DNA from: Tigriopus japonicus
Lineage: Eukaryota > Arthropoda > Copepoda > Harpacticoida > Harpacticidae
Assembly: GCA_010645155.1 (NCBI GenBank)
Contig: CM021315.1
Coordinates: forward strand, 1,114,032-1,178,031
Direction: 5' to 3'
DNA length: 64,000 bases
The notes below the pieces were generated by a model. The model was not told the origin of the DNA, searched no databases, and worked only from the letters and a program-made list of their open reading frames with translations. A program made the position numbers and the translations under genes. This document shows positions 23,881-34,137 of the stretch, in pieces. The stretch's first letter is position 1. Each line of letters opens with the position of its first letter.

Positions 23881-24365
23881 AAGCAAATGATATAAATTTT
23901 TGATGTCGCAAAATAAAATAAAAAATCTTCATTCTTCTGTGTTTTATTGTAACATTTGAAAATAACATTTATTAAAACTGAATACACACTAAAAAATGCA
24001 TATCTTTGAAAAACTATGTTTCCATTGATTTCAGTACATTTGGTTCGGTTTGCAACTGAAAATTTAAAAAAAATTGTTGAACAGATGTGTCTTCGTATTT
24101 TGCAAGAATTCGATATTTCTCGAAGGACCATGGTCAAATGGACCAAAATCGATTTTTCAAAACCTTATTGAACTTTACAAAATTTGCATTGAGTACTTGC
24201 CAATATTACCTTTAAATAATTCAAATGCCACAATTCGAAAAATTGTATTTTTAGTGTGTTTTCGGAAATAATATATATTATTTTGACATGCCATGACAAA
24301 ACGTAGAAGAATGAAGAATTTTTACTTTTTCTTGTGACATCAAAAATCTATATCATTTGCTTGGG
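23878..24365. repeat. 488-bp inverted repeat
   Basis: The left arm from CCCAAGCAAATGATATA (23878) matches the inverse of TATATCATTTGCTTGGG at 24349-24365. Further inverted blocks follow, such as ATCTTCATTCTTCT against AGAAGAATGAAGAA and ACACACTAAAAA against TTTTTAGTGTGT. The arms are about 130 bp. It adjoins or replaces the missing half of the foldback copy at 23551. Confidence 0.75.
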
Positions 24366-24372
24366 CTCTTTA

Positions 24373-24460
24373 AAGCGCTTCCTGGCGCACCTTTCCCGCA
24401 TAAAAAAGCGCTTGTTGGCGCACTGTTGTCACATAAAAAAGCGCTTGATGGCACACATTC
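24373..24460 (+). repeat. 33-bp tandem repeat, three units
   Basis: AAGCGCTT recurs at 24373, 24406 and 24439, exactly 33 bp apart, with GGCGCAC/GGCACAC conserved inside each unit. Since 33 is a multiple of three, the open frame across it repeats an 11-residue unit (KKRLxAHxxxI). There is no other sign that it is expressed. Confidence 0.85.
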
Positions 24461-24576
24461 TGACTATGCTCTTTTATTACAGTGTTCAATCTATATTTTT
24501 TGACTTAAGTAGGATGCTGCTTTCAACCAGTCCCACAAGATATTTTTTTAACTTCTTACTAAAATCTAGCAAGATG

Positions 24577-24973
24577 AACCCAAAAACAAGACCATGTGCC
24601 CAAAAAGAGGACCGTGTACCCAAAAAGAGGACCGTGTACCCAAAAAGAGGACCTTATAACCAAAAAGAGGACCGTGTACCCAAAAAGAGGACTGTGTACC
24701 CAAAAAGAGGACCGTGTGCCCTAAAAGAGGGCTGTCTACCCAAAAAGATGACCTTATACCCAAAAAGAGGACCATGTACCCCAAAGTAGGACCGTGTACC
24801 CAAAAAGAGGACTGTGTAGTGTACCCAAAAGAGGACCGTGTAGTGTACCCAAAAGAGGACCGAGTACCCAATTAATCCAAACGTCCATAGGTGCCCAAAA
24901 AAAGAACCGTGGACCCAATAGAGGATTGTGGACCCAAAAAGAACCGCGTACCTAATAGAGGACCGTGGACCCT
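24577..24973 (+). repeat. 20-bp minisatellite
   Basis: About 15-18 units of CCCAAAAAGAGGACCGTGTA, near-perfect at 24597-24820 and then increasingly diverged, with a 22-23-bp variant near 24810-24850. Both strands stay open over much of the array because the unit lacks stop codons in several frames. The resulting Lys/Arg/Pro-rich frames are artefacts of the repeat. There are no unique spacers, so this is not a CRISPR-like array. Confidence 0.93.
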
Positions 24974-27900
24974 TTGTCTCTCTATATTTGATATATTATA
25001 TATCTATATATTTTTCAAGAAGTCAATATGACTTAGCCCAATGGGGCTTGATAGTAAAGTAAATCGAAACCAATGTTGAGTGATTTTCACCCTTTGGCAA
25101 AGCAAAGTACAGCTTCTGTCTTACAGTTCTCGTAACTTGGTATTTTGTCGTGGCCAATCAATAGGATTTTTTGATTAGGATAGCAGGCAGGTTGGTTGCT
25201 TGATGTTCCACCTCGACGCCCTTTGAAGATCTTTTGAAAACAAAAATCCCAACTTTTGAGAAAGGAGATGAAAACCTCTTTTGATTCAAATAAAAAGCAA
25301 CAAACTTACCCCCAAGATCTTCTTTTGGAGCGTTTTCAGAAAGGAAAACTTGTATAATTTGAATTTCAAAAACTTCTTTGTGGACCTCGTTGGTTTTCCT
25401 CCGCCCTGTGGGTGTGTGTAGGTGTGGGTGTGTGGGTGCCCTCTTTGTTCGTTAGGTGAGGCTTCTTCTCCTTCTTGTTTTCCTGCGTTGTCGACGTGGT
25501 TAGCGCCACGTTCAACTGGCTCCCAACAACACCTGGCTGTGTTCCCAAATGAGAGCTTGGGGAAATTTTCTCGCGTTCCGATTGCTTATGGCATTCCGTT
25601 CCCGACCCATCCAACCATGCCAGATGGTAACCTTTTTGTGCTAACCGAGCGAACCATTGCTCGATTCTTCAGTCAGTTGAAGTTAGGAAAATTGAGCCAA
25701 ACTTCTGAGGGATGCAAAACTCAAAAAATGGCCAACATTGATGATTTTTCAGACCCTCTCTTTGAAATTTGAATAGAAAACGAAGGGAATGCTGAATGAA
25801 CATTCCTGTATCAGGGCCCAACACCTCGAGGGTCAAATCTTGGCGAGTTCAGTAAAGCTTCAACTCCAAGTGTGAACAGTAATGTGTGTTTGATGCACAA
25901 CTCAACGAAGCCGCCAAAGGAACCTTGGAAATCCCTATTTTGTAAAGGGCACGAAATATCCAAAGTACGTAGCACAAGATCTTGAGTACTGCGCCATGCA
26001 AATGGGAGGCCGAAAGGAAAACCTTTGACTGGACCAATCCTATGAGGAGCTTATCATTAACAAACCATCTCGTATGGTTGTGGGCTGAATCTTTGGTTCG
26101 AGAGTTCTCGCAACCTGATTGATCCTATGTAACAATGATTGGATTAAATTTTGAGTCGACACATCCTGCTAGGCAGTGATAATCCACAACTTTGCCCACC
26201 TTGATTGAACCTATCAAGAAAAAAGCGCCCTTCAAAGTTGATGGCCTTCGACTAAGCGTGGCTCGAGTGAGCAATCTAACCAGTCAAACTTTAGTGTGTG
26301 CCACCAGGCTTCGAGGTACGAGGAACTTTGCCACCGCAAACGGTTTTTTATAGCTGGCCTCTAAATCACTCTTTCAGCTACTCATTCACCTCACCCCACA
26401 AGCCAAGTAGTAAGTCTTAGGTTTGGTTCGTTCGTTAGCTAGTTAACTAGTCGAAGGAGGCCGAAACCAGGCTCTCTAGCTGAAACTTGCTTAGACGACG
26501 TGCTCTGGTAGCCCAAGAGGAAAACGACAAAGTGAGGGGAGTGGCGGATGGACGGACCTCCATTGATCAGCGACGGGAAGAAAATTGAATTCCTTGTTCC
26601 TTTCCGCCTCGTTCCGCGTATTTCTGCCATCTTGGCGAACGAAAGAGCCAACAAGAGGGGAAGCAAGGAAGCAAGGAAGGAGGGAGGGAGGAGAGATACA
26701 CTCTTCGTTCCATAAAGTTCATGATGAAAAAAACTTTTCCGCCTGATTACTCCTATCTAACTTTCTGGCTTGAAGTGGCCGGGGTCCTTTTTCCAAGGGC
26801 CTCGAAAACGAAGTAAGTAATGGCCGTTAATTTTGCTCTAGCTCGTCTTGAGTGGCTTATAAAACGGACGAAAGGCAAAGGCCACCACGATCTCCGTTGA
26901 AACAGACTATTTGGGAATCCAATTCGGTCATAGTGCTTGATTCTAATTACCACGTATCAATATTAGCTCCTGGGCTATTGTTGATGTTAATTAGATGATT
27001 TTGAAATCATTTAGAATTAGAATCAACAAATTCCTAGAATCGATTAGAAAGTAATATTCACAAAGCCCGAAATGATCTCGGCTAGAACCTGGTTTCAAAG
27101 TGGTCTTTGAGGATTGACCGAGGAACAAAAAGTAAGGCTCAAATCCTCCAATGATTGTGCGTGACCTTTGCAAATTACGCTCCGAAGCGTGGTTACTGGT
27201 TACTCTTGACCAGATGGATTACTTGTAGAGCTGGGTGGGTGGTGGTGCATGCTCAAGGCAACCTCAGCATCTCTCTCACTATCTGTTACTCACTCACTCA
27301 CCAGCTCTCACCCTGGGAGTGAGTAGTCTTGCTCTCATTCACAACTCAGCCATTGTACGTAGTTGCCTACCACATACACACGTCGTTGGTACGATGAGCA
27401 AGCTGTAACCGTGACCATTCGAGGAAGATAGCTCTAAGCACGGACAGTTGAGTTCTTTTGTGCTGATGGTTCGTCCTCACCGACACTCGGATAATCGTAC
27501 ATGGTACTACCAACCAACCAACAATCGAAGTTCTCGAGGCTTAGAAAGTGGGGATCATTTATCATGTCGTCTCACCATTAATGTTATGAAGATCTATGAT
27601 ATACTACCACATTCATGACCATTGAGGCTGCCGTGAGCGAGAGAAAGAAAGAAAGATTATCCGGGAAATATGCTGTTTTGGACATACCGACATTAACAAG
27701 GTTCTGGATTATGGCTAGGCATATCATCGGAAGTTTGGTGGTTGGTTGGAGATTGGAACCGATGGTCGTGTTTCAAACCCCCTTAACCAAGTCGGCGACC
27801 ATTTTTTCACCACTTCGCCAAGGTCTTGATACATTTGAGCAGGTTGTCTGGCAGAAAAGCAAGTCCAGTACGACTTTATATTTGGCTCCTTGATCGCAAT

Positions 27901-28770
27901 CATAATTAAGGTTATAAAACACCTTTAATAAGCGAACGGCAATCTGCCGATACGACATGATCGCTCTGGTGTGGACCATTCAAAACATTCAGAGAAACGT
28001 TCAAAAAGAAGATGAGAAGGGTACAAAATCCTTTCATCTAAATAACTTATGAACTCTTGAAAACCTTCAGCAGGGCCCTTGCAGCTAGCTCTGAGCACGA
28101 AAATTGTCCATAAATTGGGTGCTCTAAATCCGTCCTCAATGTTGTGGAGGGGAACTCTTGTTTATCTTGGTGAGTGGGATCAAGGGAGTAGAAAAAATAC
28201 AAAAGAGAAACAAAAAAGTCCAACCAACTGAGCTAAGGCAGTGGGTCTAAAATCCTTGGAGGATTCAAGAGATTTACGCCTCCAATTTTGTTGCCCTCCT
28301 TCCCCGAAATATTGTGTTGTTATTTTGTTAAACAACTCGACATTTCGTCGCCCCTCTACGTTTAACACTCAAGAGGCACTCTTAAGATGAACACAAGCAG
28401 GCCTGTTCCGACAAAAAGTGGGATGTTTTCTTTTCATTTCATTAATAGGACATTTGCAGCTCACAAAAGAACGAGAACTAAAGACGGAACCTTTCTCACA
28501 GAGGATTTAATTGTACAAATCTACGTTTACGTAATCAATGCTGGTGGAGAGATTACTTTGGCATCCATTAAAGTATTTTTCCTCTCCATTTTGATCTTCT
28601 TCGATTCCATGTTGTTTTCTAAGGACATATTAAACGCCAGAGATGTATGTATATGACAAAAAAGGAACAAAAACTATGCACCACGGTGAACTCGTACGTG
28701 ACCAAATGGAACCAAAAATACAGGAACAACTTTAATGGCCGCCGAGCACCTGGCAGGTACTAGTACGATG
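24974..28770. other. gene-free stretch
   Basis: This contains a GT-rich run near 25405-25440 and a GGAA/GGGA purine run near 26660-26695. The open frames (for example 25422-25772 and 27615-27893) show no recognisable domain. A minus-strand frame at 27773-27979 (SYRQIAVRLLK) looks slightly transposase-like but too weak to call. Confidence 0.35.
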
Positions 28771-30132
28771 TACACTGTGACACGAAAGTTTTGACACCAT
28801 GTTTATGAGCTTCTACAGGAAAAACAAGGTAATGAAAGTTGATGTTCTGATAGTTGGTTTTATCCCCCTTCCATGCTTTGACCTGGGCCAATCTCTTAGG
28901 CATACTCAGGCATAACTTCAGGAGCAAATCTTTGTTTAAGTTTGCACAAGCTTTTTCCAACTATTTTTAGAATCCTTCCAAGGTTGTTTGGGGTGGGAGC
29001 TTGTCGACCTTTTCTTTAAGGACGGACCATAAATTTTCTATGGGATTGAGGTTTGGAGAATTTCCTGGCCATTCCCCCTTCCTCCAATACCGTGGAAAAT
29101 TTGAATCGAGTCATCTGTAGTTCATCAGGGTGAAATGAGGCGGCGCTGAATCTTGCATGAAAAAAGCTTTGACATATCTGGCACAATTTGGCGTTCCAGA
29201 ATCAATCCTTTTGTCCTGTTCCTGTTGATGGCCTCCAATCCTTCCTCGGCCAGGATCTTCTCCCGGTAGTACTCTTGGTTGACATTGCATTGAGGGGGCA
29301 TAAAGTACAATCTGGATACTCCACGGGATGAAAACATCCCCCCAGACCATAACCTTGGGGCTGTGCTTCTAAAGTTCGTTGGGGACAAGTTCTGCTGAAT
29401 TTCTCACCCAAACTTGATCGGTGGCAGAGTTGGACTTTGGAAAAAGGTAAAAGAAGCTCTCATCACTCCATATGACGCTTTTCCACTTGTCATCGGTCCA
29501 ATGAGCAGGGTCCAGGACGAATTTCAAACAAGCTTTCTTGATTTTTTTTCTGTCAACTGGGGTTTTCGGGGACAAGCCAGAGATTTGAGGCTCATCTCAC
29601 ACTTCAAATGGCGTCGTACAGTCTCACAAGACACTGGATGGCCACTCCGAGTCAATCTTGATGTCAACTTTTGCATTGATTGCCTCCTCTTTCCAATCCT
29701 CTTGGTTATGAAATTTTTGGCAGTTCTGGAAATTGCTGATGGTCTTCCAGACCGAGGCTCGTCTTTAAGGGTTTGGCCATCCTTGTTGCGCTTCCAGCAG
29801 TGCTTTACAGAGCTCAATGAGACCCCCAGGGTCTTGGCAACCTCTACTTGAGTTTTACCGGCCTCCATCATCCCAACAGCCCGAGAACGGGTCTCGACTT
29901 TCTCCATGACTGAAAAATCTGGACATAACATTTTTTTGGAAAGGATATCAAATGAATTGAGGTCACCGTTGCTTAAGAGACTAATCGTAGGTCAGTTCTG
30001 TTGTAAAGACTTCGCTCATTTCATTGACAATCCGAATATTGATAAGAAAAACAAAAAAAATGTATTGAGTCGGCAGGAATGGCGGGAAGTTTGAATTTTG
30101 CGGAGGTGTCAAAACTTTCGTGTCACAGTGTA
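28771..30132 (-). mobile_element. decayed DD37E Tc1/mariner transposon
   Basis: The element spans 28773-30130 (1358 bp) between TA dinucleotides at 28771-28772 and 30131-30132, the expected target duplication. Its terminal inverted repeats are 26 bp and identical (CACTGTGACACGAAAGTTTT and onward to GACACC). It carries one minus-strand transposase pseudogene that fills most of its length. The intact ends with a broken ORF mean it inserted as a full-length copy and then decayed. Confidence 0.95.
28820..29931 (-). pseudogene. Tc1/mariner DD37E transposase, frameshifted
   Basis: Start ATG at 29931. Residues 1-100 hold a paired-like double helix-turn-helix (TQVEVAKTLGVSLSSVKHCW, then a GRP(S)-type linker and VSCETVRRHL). 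The frame breaks near 29565 and continues in another with the first catalytic Asp (VIWSDES, ~29465), shifts again near 29380 (VWGDVF block), and reaches the second Asp in FMQDSAPPH (~29147). The third acidic residue is Glu in [11 protein letters not shown] (~29035). Counting codons between the second Asp and the Glu gives 37, including one TGA stop, so the signature is DD37E. At least two frameshifts and three internal stops make it non-functional. A cut-and-paste transposase acting in the nucleus is known for the family. Confidence 0.93.
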
Positions 30133-31290
30133 TGTGTACGTTCGAGCACAATTCTTGTACCCTTAGCTTTTTCAGTTTCATAGACGATAACGATAATTGA
30201 GAGAACAAATGCGAGTTGCTGGTTCGTGTTTACATTCCATCAAGGGCCTTTAGTTTGGCTGTTTTGCTCACTCACAACATTACCTACGTATACCTCCTAA
30301 GTACATGAAAGAGAAAGCTCTGTCAGTTTCCACTTTCCCTTCAAGCTGACGGCCAAATCATGACGGCTTTTGCAATACGCCTCAAAGAAGTTCCACATAG
30401 AGACTGCAAGCTCAAGAAGCCACTTCCAATAAAGGCGTACACATTGTCTACTTCATATGCGCCACTTTTTGTGGTTTGTTGGAATCAAAGCAAAGCATTA
30501 GAAGAGGAAAAACACACTTTTTGGAGAAATGGGGACACGCACGAGTTGCTACAATCAAAAGTTTGTTCATGGCTACAATGTCTTTTGAATTCAATGAGGT
30601 GTGTCAAAGTTACAACATTTGATAGTGCCCACTTAGAGAAACCCAAAAATGTTCTCCAAGTGGTCTAATTTATCAATGATTTCAAAGCCATGCTACTTTT
30701 GAACTTGTCGATTACCGAATGCAAAGAAGTGATCAATTTTATCAGTTGATTGCAAAATGGAGCTCTCAGACCCAAAAGGCAAGAACGAAATTGACCCCTT
30801 GTGAGACTATCATTGGTTTGCCACTAATTGAAACCAGACACCAGATAACCTCGTAGGAGATTGATTAACCTTTCTGCCCTGAGCTAATAGGTGCGTACAC
30901 ATACTGGTAACAGAACACCTCGACTGCTCGTAATGTCATATGGCCCAAAAGGGGGAACATTGAACAAAATGCATTGGAAAAGGGGGAATTGAAAACTCTG
31001 GTACGTGTGTTGACCAACTTTCTGCACGCATCAAGAGTTGTTGTTGTAACGGTTTGCATTCAATGCCCTTTGTCAAAGAAAGTTTCAAGTATTTGAATGG
31101 ATACCAAAACAGGTGGATAAGTGTGGAATTGAAAGTAAGTCGGTCGAGGAAGAGTTGGGCAACAACTAGCTTGCACATTTGAGGGGGAAGATCGAGAGGA
31201 ATGGCTGTGCCTCTTACGTGCCCATCTTGGGGTTACAGAGATGTGCAGCACACAAAAAGAGCAAAGAAATCGAGAACGAAGTAGTGACGT
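30133..31290. other. gene-free stretch
   Basis: A plus-strand frame at 30360-30668 starts with ATG but has no recognisable domain. Nothing else is supported. Confidence 0.35.
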
Positions 31291-31594
31291 GATGGGTTTC
31301 GAGTTAGAAGTGTTGCCATTTTTGACTGGAAGTTTATTTGTTATTTATAAAGACAGGTGGTATCAAACCTTTTCGACTAAAGACCTAAATAAGGACCAAT
31401 ATGGCAACACTCGAACTAAATTGAGACTAAATCTATTTATCAGTAGTTATAAAAATAGATTTCCAGTTGGCAGTACTGCCATACGTATTTTACTGGGAGA
31501 TCTTGCCCTTTGAGAAGCTTAGCGGTGGGAAGCTTTTTGACCCTTAAGGAATAAAATGGCAAAGCTATGGCAAGAATCGAACTCGAAATCCATC
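31291..31594. repeat. 304-bp imperfect inverted repeat
   Basis: GATGGGTTTCGAGTTAGAAG at 31291-31310 is matched by the inverse of ATCGAACTCGAAATCCATC ending at 31594, with AGTGTTGCCATTTTT opposite AAAATGGCAAAGC-type sequence further in. A related motif (GGTGTTTCGAATTCGATTTT) follows directly. It is probably another small non-autonomous element. Confidence 0.55.
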
Positions 31595-33776
31595 AATAGA
31601 TGTGAGGTGTTTCGAATTCGATTTTTCGCAAAGTGTTGCCATATTGGCCTTGATAACGTTTTTATCCAAAGGCTTCCAACAATCAGACATTTCGAAAGGC
31701 AAGAGACATAACCTCCAAGTCAAAAGTAGCAGGATTGCTAACTCAAAACACATCAGTCGAAGCAAGGTTCACGTTCGTTTTCACATCAAGACAGCTTAAT
31801 TTATCTTTTGAATGGATTACCTCATTCATTGAAAATGGGATCCTGTACATAAGTACAGTCATGGTTTCGTGGCCAAGGATTATTTAGCCTGAATATTTTC
31901 ATAATGGCTTTGCACTTGTGTCGTGAAGAATCCGTACTTAGATTTTCAACTCAATCAAAAATTTACGTAAAAAGCAATATTTTCTTTTCGGTTTGTTGGT
32001 GCTAGGGTCGAAGCGTTGAGCCTCGCCCGACCAGCAAAGCCAGCCATCACATCTTCCATTTTTTCTGACAGGCAATTTCAAGTCCGGTCTCAGAATGGTT
32101 CACCGTCTGTGGGTGTGGAAAAGCGTCTAAAATATTCCTTGAGAAAGGTCAATGGCCTCTCAAATTTCAGTACAAAATTACTGCTCTTAAACTGTTAAGG
32201 AAATGAACCATTTTGAGAGTCATATTCAAACCACTTGTCAAACTATAAACTGTTTGAAGACTTACGTTCAACCCTGTAACTGTCCGCGGCAACAGGGCTG
32301 CCGTAAGACCGTGAGGCATTATGATTAATCATTAAAGTTGAAGGAAGTTAAGTTACCACATACTAGATCAGGGGTGACAACTAATTTAAATCCAAGACCC
32401 CATCCACCTTGAATTTGGGCCAGCAAAACGTCACTCATCAACCAAAAGTTGACGAGGCTAAATCCAAACAATAAAGACTAGGAGCTCTTTAAGAAATAGA
32501 GGTCCAGCGTTGGCGTACTGACAGATTTCTCGGCTCACCATCTATTCAAATCCCTCTTCGATGGCAAGTGGTGAATTCGAGATTTTCAAGACTGGTCAGT
32601 TAATGACTTGTTAACATTGGGCCTTCTTTCTTCGGCTTTGTTGATTTTAAAGACTCAAAAAAAGGGGGTTAGTAGGTCTTTCTGTGGTTCCAATTATGGA
32701 AAAAAAAATATTTTGTGGATAATAACATCAGGACGAAGCCGAAAAAGTTGTCCATAAAAATTCTCAACTCAAGACTGGAGTTTTAGAAAGAGCGGAAGAG
32801 CTGGAGAAACGGTGACGAACCGTGGTTGGAACAATTCTCTCAAGTAGTCCACCACCGTTTTCCGCCTACTTGACAGACTCTCTTCAAGCTGGAGTATAGT
32901 CCCGACTTGAGCAACGTGTTTTATTCCCAACAGTCTTCAAACGTGGTTCTCTTTGCAAAAACGCAGAAGCAAGACCGTGGAGTGGTATGGATTATGGGAC
33001 AAAGAGATTCATTAAACTACTCATGGTTATGCAAACCAAGCTAGGGAATTAAAATGTCATTCATGTATGTAACTCACAATAACATTGCATTTGTTTTGAG
33101 TAATAGAATACAGTTTTCAATAGGTGTTGGTAATTGCAATGGAATTTTGTTTTGTTTCACCATTTCAAAAAGAGTAACCTTTAGAAGTATGTTCTTCCAG
33201 CTAAAATTTGAAACATTAGAAAGGTTGAAAGGCACACGCGAGAAAAGTTGCTACAATTTTTTTTATATATTTGCATACATGTGTTCATGTCTCCCAATAT
33301 AAATTTTCGCACAGAATTTTGACCTTTTTGCCAGTCACCGAAATATTTGTTTTAGAAAGCCACTTGAAACGCTATGCCATTCATGCACCCTTTTTATGAG
33401 AAATTATTTTTACTGCGCAATCAATGTCTTGATTAAAAAGAAGTGATGACGTATGAAGGGAAGGTAAAGGCCAATTTAGAGCGAGAAAAGGAATATGATA
33501 CGCTTTTCAGACTTTGGGTCGTTCCGTAGCCCTTAATGTTGGTAATTTCTAGTTTCGATGAGCCTTCGTTCTTCTTTTTCTACTTCTTTTGTCCGTTTCA
33601 AGACGAAAGACGCTTGATAGGCCGACGGAAACTTTTTGATTAGCCACAAAAAGAGCAAAGTTCAGGCAACTCTACTAAAGAGCCAGCTAGAACCAGGAAC
33701 ACCCTTCCTTCCTCTGTTGCAAGAGGATCCAGGAGTGTAAAATCAAAATGAAGGGATCGTAACCCTCGAGACTCAC
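31595..33776. other. gene-free stretch
   Basis: No recognisable coding region or repeat was seen. Confidence 0.35.
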
Positions 33777-34137
33777 CCAATTCCGAAGGGGAAGGTATCC
33801 GTTTGCGGTTAAACATCTGAACACTAGTTAGTGCCGAAGAAGAGGAGGAGGAGGAGGAGGAGGAGGAGGAAGATGAAGAAGTGGAAGAGGAGAAAAAGGT
33901 GGGCGTGGAGAAGAAATCAGTATCGTTTAACTCATCAAACGCCGTGTCAGCCTCTTGTTCTGCTCCTCCGTCTTGTCCGCCATCGGGATCCTCGTGGTCT
34001 GTCAGGTCGGACAGATCGGAATCCACTTGACTGTATTGACCCACAGGAGCATAGTAGGCGTGACGAGACGAAGTAAAAGAGGCGGTTCCATAGGAACTAG
34101 ACAAACGCAACGGGTTGGCACGGCCTTTGAACGACAT
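33777..34137 (-). CDS. possible first coding exon, Ser/Asp-rich protein
   Basis: A strong acceptor (GTTTCTATTTCCAG) lies just upstream on the minus strand, followed by a short leader and an ATG at 34137. The frame runs to a strong donor (TTGG/GTGAGT) after 33777, giving 120 codons and ending in phase 1. The predicted N terminus starts MSFKGRANPLRLSSSYGT and contains an acidic stretch (SDLSDLTDHEDPDGG). A run of about 20 Ser is encoded by a (GGA)n microsatellite at 33838-33872. It looks like the cytosolic, disordered N terminus of a larger protein whose later exons I could not find. The family is not recognised. An alternative reading continues to a stop near 33640. Confidence 0.4.
33838..33872. 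repeat. (GGA)n microsatellite
   Basis: About 11 uninterrupted GGA/GAG units. On the minus strand it encodes the poly-Ser run of the candidate exon. Confidence 0.9.

Noticed and set aside
24334..24871. Long open frames on both strands (Lys/Arg/Pro-rich and Phe/Gly/Ser-rich)
   Set aside because: They exist only because the tandem repeat unit lacks stop codons. No domain or splice sites support them.
24577..24973. Regular 20-bp direct repeats resembling a CRISPR array
   Set aside because: The units are contiguous with no unique spacers, and the window is clearly animal DNA. It is a minisatellite.
27773..27979. Minus-strand frame resembling a transposase or exportin helix (SYRQIAVRLLKVFYNLNY)
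   Set aside because: Similarity is limited to a few residues, and the rest matches neither family. No inverted repeats or splice pair were found.
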